DNA from: Hydractinia symbiolongicarpus | Taxonomy: Eukaryota; Cnidaria; Hydrozoa; Anthoathecata; Hydractiniidae | Direction of reading: 5' to 3' | Assembly (NCBI RefSeq): GCF_029227915.1 | Contig: NC_079877.1 | Coordinates: 33,941,851-34,005,850 of the forward strand | Length of the DNA stretch: 64,000 nt | Shown here: one piece after another, positions 33,828-43,400 of the stretch | Numbering within the stretch: the stretch's first letter is position 1 | Layout: each line of letters opens with the position of its first letter | Program-made: the position numbers and the translations under genes | The notes under the pieces: model-generated | What the model was told of the DNA's origin: nothing | What the model saw: the letters and a program-made list of their open reading frames with translations, nothing else | Database searches by the model: none

Positions 33828-33939
33828 CATTTTCGCTAGAAATGGATATTATATTCATTTCATGAAGCCGTACATATGGATATAATATCCATTCTGCATT
33901 ATCGCTATTATATCCATTTTTCTTAGGTGACTATGTTGT
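33828..33939. repeat. Right TIR of the 7.4-kb element
   Basis: Inverted match to 26521-26630, ending TATGTTGT and followed by AATTT. Confidence 0.75.
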
Positions 33940-33944
33940 AATTT

Positions 33945-35897
33945 AATGATGTGAAAGTTATGTCTTTACAGGAGTACAAGTCTTCTTGCCTCTTACCAGA
34001 CTATCCTTAGTTAATATAAAATCGGGTTCAAAGTAGTGTTTGGTATGTAGTGACAGATAGTGTAACTATTCAAGCAGTGAGATGCAACTTTGTGAAATAA
34101 TTGTAATTGATTTTGGACGATTTAGAGAAGGCGAAGATTAATCACGTGTTAAAGGATAATTATATCTTTTGGGATGAAAATTAAATTTTATTGCACCGTT
34201 ATTTTTGAGGTGTATCGACATCCCTGACATTTTTGGAAGTAAAGTCGAAATAAAATGTTGTTAAGTAAGAGAGAGTTATATAAATTCTGGCTTCTTCATT
34301 TTGTCTGCGTGTGTAACTGTTTTGATATACTATACTGGCTTTCGATTTTGTTTCAACCGTTGCAGCAAAATCAAGAACGGTATCGCATTTGCTATTCCGT
34401 GGGTCCGTGGCATGACTAGAAAATAAGCTGCACGCAGTCAGTTACAACACACAGACGTCGGCTACCGCTACGTTAAACTTATTTTCGCTTAGACTAAAAC
34501 TCGGAAAGTAGAGCTTAAAAGCATTTAATTAAACACGGAAGAGGGTATTGCAAAAGAGAAAGAATTATTTTGTCATTAAAAACCAAGACACAATTCAGGG
34601 ATAATTTTTAATGATTTTGGATCTTTCCACAAATTGTTAAAATAAAACACGAACCTAGGCCAACTTTAGCCTGGTATAGACTTTACAAGTGTCTCTTTTT
34701 TTTGGACAAGCCATGCAGTGCTTTAATTTTACCCGTGACGGCTAACTATCACCTGTTCTCGCAAATGTTTTTCGATACGAATTGTACCTAGTGTCATCTG
34801 CTATAAAAGTATGCGACCTTCCTTGCTTTCACTTTTTCCACTTTTTCATAACGAAGATGTCGTTCGAAAATAAGGCGTTACTACTATTTTATCAATTCAA
34901 GTTGCATCATTTTGATCACGTGATGTTAACAAAGCTAAGCCGAGGTCTTCCTTCTAAAAAAATAGCATACCTTTTTCGTCAACTTTAAAGGAGAATAAGC
35001 ACAGATGAGCACAGTTTTCGTGTGATTATAATAAAATTGATTGAAGTCAGTATAATTTTTACCTCTCTGAAAATATGCGAGGCAGTAATTTAGTACTTAT
35101 ATAAATATTAAATTAAAAAAAAGTTGCATCCTCAAAACCCTTAATCCTTAAAACATGAAACATCATCAGAAATTTTATCAGATTTGTTGATATGATGAAG
35201 AATAAGGTAAAACATTTAAGTCATGTTTTAGACAACTTACAATTTCAGTATGTGTAGCATAACAGGTAAATAGCGTGTTGTTATTGACAAAGTGCAGATA
35301 TTTGTTTTTTTAACAACAAAAAGAATTTGAAATATATTGGAGCGCAGGTGACTAGCTATCTTTGCGCATTGAAATGAATGCAAAGCCGTATTCTGCATGT
35401 TCAAAAGCATTTTTATAGGGGAAATAATGTCGTTAAAATCTATTTTATAGTTTTTATCCATTTCGTACAGCATATATGAAAATGCTATTAAATTTCTTCA
35501 GATTTTAACTGAAAAAAAGAAATGACAAAACAAAAAAAAAATAGCAGCTGAACTAGCAAAACTTATTAAAATCCATTACACTGTGTGACATTTCATTTAA
35601 AAAGCTCTTATTATATTATAATTCATTATCGGTTCCCAATATGATAATGTATTCTCTCAAATAAAAGTATGATATAAAATTATTGTTTAATATTAATTTA
35701 TTTGTGGTTGGCTAGAAAAATTACCAATAAAATGTTTGTTCGCAGAAATATTTTTTTTGCCATCGCGCACGTACAGATATATCTGTACAGATATGAAGAC
35801 AAGTTGAACGTGGAAGGTTAACAATATAGCTTCGTATTGTATTTAATAATGGTTTAGATAAGAGAAGTTCTGCTGAAAAAAACTAAATATTTCTAGC
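33945..35897. other. Noncoding region upstream of the GPCR gene
   Basis: AT-rich. ATATATCTGTACAGATAT at 35776-35793 is a near-perfect palindrome just upstream of the gene. Open frames at 34782-34988 and 35237-35473 have no recognisable features. Core promoter elements could not be assigned. Confidence 0.4.
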
Positions 35898-36773
35898 ATG
35901 GCTTTTACTAACACTTCGGAGGCAATAACATGCGGAGTTATTTTGCATCAGATACTACCCTATAAACATGTCGAAATAAATATAATTGTAAACACAATTC
36001 TAACGATGATTTTGACAGTATTTATCATCATAGTAAATGGATGTTTTTTCGGGCTTCTTCTTGTGAAATTGGAAGTGAGAAAATCAGTAAATGTTTTATA
36101 CGTAATGCTATCAACATCAGATCTGATTTTTGGCCTAAGTGTTTTAGCGATAACATCTGTGTTTGTAACTGGCGACTTAAATGACTTTTGTAAAATACGT
36201 TCAGCGATGGTTGTCCTTAAATACATTCTTGGTTCAATGTCACTTTCGACTGTTCTTGCTATTACAATTGAAATCTACCTAGCTGTTAGATGCCCATTCA
36301 GGCATAAAGAGATAAAAGAGACAAAGGTTCTGCCATTTACGTTGCTTGCTGTATGGGCACTATGTGTTGCTGTACCGATATTGGCAGCATATATGCAGCA
36401 CTGGTGGAGAAATTACTTGGTAATTTTTGCTTTTTACAGTGTTGTTGTATTTACAATGATTGTTCTTAGTCAACGGAAAGTTCATTGTGCTATTCGTAGC
36501 AGCTTGAGATTAAGGGGTGGTCAAAAGCATTCGTTGAAAACAGCTATCCTGTTGCTAATTTGTTACGTTGTGTCTTTTCTCCCGCTCCTCGTATCGCATT
36601 TTCTTCTTCTTTTTAAAGTAAATGACTTGTTTGTTAACAGCTATATAACACCTTGGGCGTGTTTTATCGCCACATTTAATCCTTTGTTTAATGGACTAAT
36701 TTATTCGTTAAGACTACCAGCAGTGAAAGTTTATTTTCAAAGAACAGTGGCTACCGAAAGTACTCAGGTTTAA
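35898..36773 (+). CDS. Rhodopsin-like (class A) G protein-coupled receptor, divergent
   Basis: A complete intronless frame of 291 aa with seven hydrophobic segments (about 28-56, 65-90, 103-128, 145-165, 172-190, 213-236, 245-270). Family marks: LSTSDL in TM2 (residues 71-76), Cys98 before TM3 for the extracellular disulfide, a DRY equivalent reading EIY (125-127), CYVVSFLP in TM6 where class A usually has CWxP, and TM7 NPLFNGLIYSLR (261-272), so NPxxY is rearranged. An NTS glycosylation site is at residue 5. It has a short third loop and a short tail. It would sit in the plasma membrane and couple to G proteins; the ligand is not predictable. Intronless divergent class A receptors are a large cnidarian class. 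Strong call for the fold, none for the subfamily. Confidence 0.9.
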   Translation: MAFTNTSEAITCGVILHQILPYKHVEINIIVNTILTMILTVFIIIVNGCFFGLLLVKLEVRKSVNVLYVMLSTSDLIFGLSVLAITSVFVTGDLNDFCKIRSAMVVLKYILGSMSLSTVLAITIEIYLAVRCPFRHKEIKETKVLPFTLLAVWALCVAVPILAAYMQHWWRNYLVIFAFYSVVVFTMIVLSQRKVHCAIRSSLRLRGGQKHSLKTAILLLICYVVSFLPLLVSHFLLLFKVNDLFVNSYITPWACFIATFNPLFNGLIYSLRLPAVKVYFQRTVATESTQV

Positions 36774-36774
36774 T

Positions 36775-37130
36775 GGAGATATCAGCCGCATGCGAAAGAA
36801 AAAGTCATAATTTGGTCTAACGAAACTTGCTCAAACTAAAATGGCTTGTCCTAGCTTGTAAAGAATCAATTAGATAAATTTTTACTTAATGTAAACACTA
36901 AATAACGTGAAAATTTAACTTTGTTTCGGCTTTTTCCGCATTTATTGTGTGGAGAAACATGAATACCGTTTCCCATATATTTAGATATCTTTAAATGGCA
37001 ATTAGAATCAATGCAATAGTTCTATTGAATATTAAACAAAGGCATAAGTTTACTAACCAAAAGAGATCCTGGAAAATTTGCTTGGAGAGATTTTTTTGGA
37101 AATGTCTTTAATGTAAACGCTTAACATACC
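36775..37130. other. Spacer after the GPCR gene
   Basis: AT-rich 3' flank. The receptor's polyadenylation site probably lies here, but no AATAAA was assigned with confidence. No gene. Confidence 0.4.
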
Positions 37131-38003
37131 TGAATGCATGATACCTGGATGCATGATACCTGGATACATGATACCTGGATGCATGTTAGCTGGATACATG
37201 ATACCTGGATGCATGATACCTGGATACATGATACCTGGATACATGATACCTGAATGAATGATAGCTGGATACATGATACCTGAATGCATGATACCTGAAT
37301 GCATGATGCCTGGATGCATGATACCTGAACGAATTATACCTGGATACATGATACCTGAATGCATGATACCTGAATGCATGATACCTGAATGAATTATACC
37401 TGGATACATGATACCTGAATGCATGATACCTGAATGCATGATACCTGGATACATGATACCTGAATGCATGATACCTGGATACATGATACCTGGATGCATG
37501 ATAGCTGGATGCATGATACTTGGATGCATGATACCTGGATGCATGATACCTGGATGCATGATACCTGGATGCATGATACTTGGATGCATGATACTTGGAT
37601 GCATGATACCTGGATGCATGATACCTGGATGCATGATACCTGAATGCATGATACCTGGATGCATGATACCTGGATGCATGATACCTGAATGCATGATACC
37701 TGGATGCATGATACCTGGATGCATGATATCTGGATACATGATACCTGAATGAATGATACCTGGATACATGATACCTGAATGCCTGATACCTGAATAAATG
37801 ATAGCTGGATACATGATACCTGAATGCATGATACCTGAATGCATGATACCTGAATGCATGATACCTGGATGCATGATACCTGGATACATGATACCCGGAT
37901 ACATGATACCTGGATTTATGATAGCTGGATTTATGATACCTGGATACATGATACCTGGATACATGATACTTGGATACATGATACCTGGATGCATGATGCC
38001 TCG
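37131..38003. repeat. 15-bp minisatellite, about 58 units
   Basis: Consensus unit CATGATACCTGGATG with variants at two main places: GGATG, GGATA, GAATG or GAATA, and ACC, ACT or AGC. Each 60-base line holds exactly four units with almost no indels. Because 15 is a multiple of three, several frames stay open on both strands (up to about 318 codons on minus), giving pentapeptide runs such as MIPGC, GIMHP and SRYHA. These look like by-products of the repeat, not proteins. Confidence 0.97.
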
Positions 38004-38009
38004 GTACAT

Positions 38010-39616
38010 AATACATGCAATTTACAGATTTTTTAATGTAATACCACAGCATACAGTAAATTTACCAACAAGTAATTAAACACCGTTTTGTAAAGCGGTG
38101 GCTACTGCGTAGGTGCTAGTAACTAGGTAGCGGACAAAATTACTAGTTTAAAATACGAAATCTGAAACAATCAAATCCGAAACAATCAACCAGCTAGCTA
38201 AACAACAGAAATAATATACAGCATTTTAAATGATCAATAGGTGTATATACTAGTCATTATCCCCTGGAATAATTAACTTTGTTCGACAGACAGCCAACGG
38301 TTATTTTTATAGAAACTAAAATAAAACTAAAATAAAACCCAAGTACCACTAATTGTTAATTGAGTTAATTGAGAATGCTCTCTTATCGAATCGAAAAACT
38401 TTACACTTTTGCCAAAAATTGTATAACAGTAAAAGGTGTAGCTGCCAAACTGCACTTAGCATAAAAAAGATTTTTATGCAGCCAAATTTCGTTTTTAGCC
38501 AGAGATCGCTAACTGCTAGCTAGATAGCCCCCGGTTACAGCTTAGTAAAAATCATATTGGTAAAGTAACACAAATACCAATAATGTTGGCTAAGATCAAA
38601 GGTTGCGCACCAAAATAAATAATAAGGCTAGCTAGCTACCTGGATTTTGATGCTCCGTCAAAATCTATACATTTGTAGCCAAAATTTAGAAATTAGCGAG
38701 TTTAAAATTTGTATGTGGCCAATAAACTTGACAATAATCTATTTCAACATGAAAAAACGTAAAAAAACCGAAAATGAAAAGCTTTCAGATTAAAAAAAAA
38801 ATTAAAAAAAACAGACTTCAACGTCAACGCAACAGCTTTTAAAATAACCGTAGTTAACCATGATTGATTAACGACATGCTAGCTTTAAAAAAAGCCGATT
38901 TTAATCGGGTTCGGCATGAAAATTGGCCTTAAAATATCGCATTTCGTGTTTTCGTAACGCACAAAAGGACAGGCGAAATACGGCTATCATTAAGAAAATA
39001 GTCGGTAACCTAAAGATAAATCCACGGCTTTACCCGTACCTTATATATATCGCATATCATGTGTCCGCAGCACAACTACAGAATTGCGTATCGCTAATGT
39101 GTTACGATTTTTATTATTGATATGGACACGGAAAATATCTGATGCCTGGTCTCGACATCCGAAAATGTGCAGTTGGAGTTGAATCAATGTGTTGCCTAAA
39201 ACTTTATTACAGCTTCTTTTATGTACATTTATCTTGCACATATTTTTTAAGGAATTGGTAACATGTTTGTTGTTTTTTTCACAAACTTGACCTGTGAAAC
39301 ACCCATGACGAGGTTAAAGTTATGCGATAAATTCGTATTGTTTACATAGCCAAAAGCTAGTGACCTTTCTTACGCAATACTTTCTATTGTTACTACGTTT
39401 CTTTCTCTCTTGTCCGAACGCTTTTTAGAGCGGGGGCATTGTTTCTATTATAATAGTTTGGGTAACCAGGATATCACAGTTAAAGTAATTTATTACATTT
39501 ATTTTTTACATATATTTATTTCACATTTTTAAAAGTTTGAATAATTTGAAAAAAGTCGTGTTAATTTTTTGAATTCACAAAGAATTATTTTTCTTCTTTT
39601 TACTGTCTTGAATGAA
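38010..39616. other. Noncoding AT-rich stretch
   Basis: Contains several GCTAGCTAG patches (38185-38200, 38510-38525, 38625-38640) and A-rich runs. No gene could be supported. Confidence 0.5.
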
Positions 39617-40351
39617 TTAATTTATGCATTTTTGCTTTGCAAAAATAGAAATCAAATCATAACGTCCCTGAACATCGTCTGGGCTGTTACTTTGCTTTCG
39701 ACTAACAGGATCTGTTAGGGGGCCGTAAAAATTCGTGGATTCAATAAATGATTTGCACTCAACAACGGCATCGACCATTTTTAGGCAAGTTGTAATTTTA
39801 GAAGACTTTTCCAAACATTTGAAACTGTCTTGTTTTGCTTTTATCCTACATTCCCACGTTATAGAATTCACAATTTTTATGATTTTTTCCTCAAACTTTA
39901 ATTGTTCCATGAAAATATCACCACATAGATTTGGGTCACCAGTTGGGTTGACACAACAACACGGTGCATAAAATGAAAACAAATACAAATTTGGCTTATT
40001 CATATTTTCAGCGCTGAAATCTTCTATCAATTTTGACACTTTTGGTAATATCATTGCTTCGGTGTGATCCAGTGCGCCTGCTTTGCGTAGAGTTGCTAAA
40101 TAGTTTTTACCATCAATTGTTTGCTTTGAGGAAAATGCTGTGGGAGGGGGATCCAGAGCGAAGGCAGGCGTAGCAGACAAGTAAAACACAGCAAACTGTC
40201 GTATTGTATTTTTTTCAGTTGCAAGTGGTGCGAAAGTGTCATGTACGTGTTGAAAGAGTTCTTCTTCAGGACTACCTTTTACGTTATCATTCTGCATCAA
40301 AGAGATGATGACGAAGAGCAGGAGTTCATACCGGTTCAATATCTTTCCAGT
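39617..40351 (-). CDS. Terminal exon of a secreted cysteine-rich protein
   Basis: A long frame ends at 39619-39617. No in-frame ATG stands at its head: going upstream the frame reads through TTG (40339) to a TAA in the pyrimidine tract. A strong acceptor, ACTTTTTTCTTTAAG|A, gives an exon start at 40351 in phase 0. The first residues (YELLLFVIISLM) look like the hydrophobic core of a signal peptide, so the initiator exon is missing. The mature part has CCC, CGD, ECR, KCL, TCL, ECK and QKC cysteines, about nine in all, and no transmembrane segment. The family is not recognised. The satellite array begins about 65 bases upstream, so the first exon must lie beyond it or be lost. Confidence 0.6.
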   Translation of the reverse strand, partial: TGKILNRYELLLFVIISLMQNDNVKGSPEEELFQHVHDTFAPLATEKNTIRQFAVFYLSATPAFALDPPPTAFSSKQTIDGKNYLATLRKAGALDHTEAMILPKVSKLIEDFSAENMNKPNLYLFSFYAPCCCVNPTGDPNLCGDIFMEQLKFEEKIIKIVNSITWECRIKAKQDSFKCLEKSSKITTCLKMVDAVVECKSFIESTNFYGPLTDPVSRKQSNSPDDVQGRYDLISIFAKQKCIN

Positions 40352-40416
40352 CTTAAAGAAAAAAGTTTAATTGGTAGCCTAAAACATAATTGCACTTTTA
40401 AAATTTAAAAATGTTT

Positions 40417-43400
40417 CGTACCAACATGTATTTAGCAATGTTTTTCTGATATTACTAGGTTGCATCGCCTTTATCAGTGAAACAATTGACTGTGGGACTT
40501 AATTGAACTGATTTTGGACTTTGACCTTATAAATGTGATAAATTGCACAATTGGACTCCAAAAAATAACATTCTTCTTAATTTGATATGATTGCTGGAAC
40601 TCAGCGATCACACTGGGCGCTGTGCTAGCGCTTTATATAAAAATTTAGATAAATAAGTCATTTTTTACGGTGGGGACCAATCCTAGCCGTTTGTGCGCGC
40701 TGAAGAAATATAGACAGTTTCATGAAATACATTTCATTGAATTTTTCACGGTATAAGTCCGTGTGAGTTACAACGGTTGCGTCACATATTCGTACCAACA
40801 TGTGTTTAGCAATGTTTTTCTGATATTACTGGGTTGCGTCGCGTTTATCAGTGAAGCGATTGACTGTGGGACTTAATTGAACTGATTTTGGACTTTGACC
40901 TTATAAATGTGATTAATGACAAAATTGGACTCCAAGAAATAACATTCTTCTTAATTTGATATGATTGCTGGAACTCAGCGATCACACTGGGCGCTGTGCT
41001 AGCGCTTTATATAAAAATTTAGATAAATAAGTCATTTTTTACGGTGGGGACCAATCCTAGCCGTTTGTGCGCGCTGAAGAAATATAGACAGTTTCATGAA
41101 ATACATTTCATTGAATTTTTCACGGTATAAGTCCGTGTGAGTTACAACGGTTGCGTCACATATTCGTACCAACATGTGTTTAGCAATGTTTTTCTGATAT
41201 TACTGGGTTGCGTCGCGTTTATCAGTGAAGCGATTGACTGTGGGACTTAATTGAACTGATTTTGGACTTTGACCTTATAAATGTGATTAATGACAAAATT
41301 GGACTCCAAGAAATAACATTCTTCTTAATTTGATATGATTGCTGGAACTCATCGATTACACTGGGCACTGTGGGAGCGCTTTATTTAAAAACGTAGATAA
41401 ATAAGTTAGTTTTTACTGTGGGACCAATCCTAGCCGTTAGTGCGCGCTGAGTAAAAAGAGAGAGTTTCATAAAATACATTTCATTGAATTTCTCACGGTA
41501 TAAGTCCGTGTGAGTTACAACGGTTGCGTCATATATTCGTACCAACATGTGTTTAGCAATGTTTTTCTGATATTACTGGGTTGCGTCGCTTTTATCAGTG
41601 AAGCGATTGACTGTGGGACTTAGTTCAACTGATTTTGGACTTTGACCTTATAAATGTGATTAATGACAAAATTGGACTCCAAGAAATAACATTCTTCTTA
41701 ATTTGATATGATTGCTGGAACTCATCGATTACACTGGGCACTGTGGGAGCGCTTTATTTAAAAACGTAGATAAATAAGTCAGTTTTTACTGTGGGACCAA
41801 TCCTAGCCGTTAGAGCGCGTGAGTAAATAGAGAGAGTTTCATAAAATACATTTCATTGACTTTCTAACGGTATCAGTCCGTTTGAGATACAACGGTTGCG
41901 TCACATATTCGTACGAAAAAGGATTGGCGATATTTTTCTGATATTAATATGTTGCATCGCTTTTAGCAGTGAAACGATTGACTGTGGGACTTAATTGAAC
42001 TGACTTTGGACTTTCACCTTATAAATGTGATAAATAAAACAATTGTACTCCAAGAAATAACATTCTTCTTAATTTGACATGATTGCTGGAACTCAGCGAT
42101 TACAGGGGGCGCTGTAGGAGCGCTTTATATAAAAATTTAGATAAATAAGTCATTTCTTACTGTGGGACCAAGCCTAGCTGTTAGCGCGTGCTGAAGAAAT
42201 AAAGACAGTTTCATGAAATACATTTCATTGAATTTTTCACCGTATAAGTCCGTGTGAGTTACAACGATTGCGTCACATATTCGTACCAACATGTATTTAG
42301 CAATGTTTTTCTGATATTACTAGGTTGCATCGCTTTGATCAGTGAAACGATTGACTGTGGGACTTAACTGAACTGATTTTGGACTTTGACCTTATAAATG
42401 TGATAAATAAAACAATTTTACTACAAGAAATAACATTCTTCTTAATTTGACATGATTGCTTGAACTCAACGATTACGCTGGGCGCTGTGGTAGCGCTTTA
42501 TTTAAAAATTTAGATAAATAAGTCAGTTTCTACTGTGGGACCAAGCCTAGCTGTTAGCGCGCACTGAAACAATAGAGACAGTTTCATGAAATACATTTCA
42601 TTGAATTTTTCACGGTATAAGTCCGTGTGAGTTACAACGGTTGCGTCACATATTCGTACCAACATGTATTTAGCAATGTGTTTCTGATATTACTAGGTTG
42701 CATCGCTTTTATCAGTGAAACGATTGACTGTGGGACTTAATTGAATTGATTTTGGACTTTGACCTTTTAAATGTGATAAATGACACAATTGGACTTTAAT
42801 AAATAACATTCTTCTTAATTTGACATGATTGCTGGAACTCAGCGATTACAGTGGGCGCTGTAGGAGCGCTTTATATAAAAATTTAGATAAATAAGTCATT
42901 TTTTACTGTGGGACCAAGCCTAGCTGTTAGCGCGTGCTGAAGAAATAGAGACAGTTTCATGAAATACCTTTCATTGAATTTCTCACGGTATAAGTCCGTG
43001 TGAGTTACAACGGTTGCGTCACATATTCGTACCAACATGTATTTAGCAATGTTTTTCTGATATTACTAGGTTGCATCGCTTTTATCAGTGAAGCGATTGA
43101 CTGTGGGACTTAATTGAACTGATTTTGGACTTTGACCTTATAAATTTGATTAATGACAAAATTGGACTACAAGAAATAACATTCTTCTTAATTTGATATG
43201 ATTGCTGGAACTCATCGATTACACTGGGCACTGTGGGAGCGCTTTATTTAAAAACGTAGATAAATAAGTTAGTTTTTACTGTGGGACCAATCCTAGCCGT
43301 TAGCGCGCGCTGAGTAAAAAGAGAGAGTTTCATGAAATACATTTCATTGAATTTCTCACGGTATAAGTCCGTGTAAGTTACAACGGTTGCGTCACATATT

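Larger units (their letters stand above)
26521..33939 (-). mobile_element. 7.4-kb TIR element with KDZ-like transposase remains
   Basis: The outer ends are ACAACATACTCACC (26521) and, inverted, ACAACATAGTCACC (33939). AATTT lies directly outside each (26516-26520 and 33940-33944). About 110 bp inward from each end are inverted copies sharing ATAATAGCGATAATGCA, ATGGATATTATATCCATATG and TACGG. Minus-strand transposase fragments lie at 29134-30101. The interior is heavily decayed and holds a nested palindromic MITE and a tandem repeat. An alternative reading is two opposed MITEs by chance; the transposase between them and the matching 5-bp flank favour one element. Confidence 0.6.

Noticed and set aside
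37131-38003. Regular short repeats resembling a CRISPR array
   Set aside because: There are no unique spacers, the unit is 15 bp, and the genome context is eukaryotic.
37053-38052. Open frames of 288 and 318 codons on the minus strand and about 114 codons on plus across the minisatellite
   Set aside because: They consist only of pentapeptide runs imposed by a 15-bp repeat and are open in several frames at once. No start context or unique sequence supports a protein.
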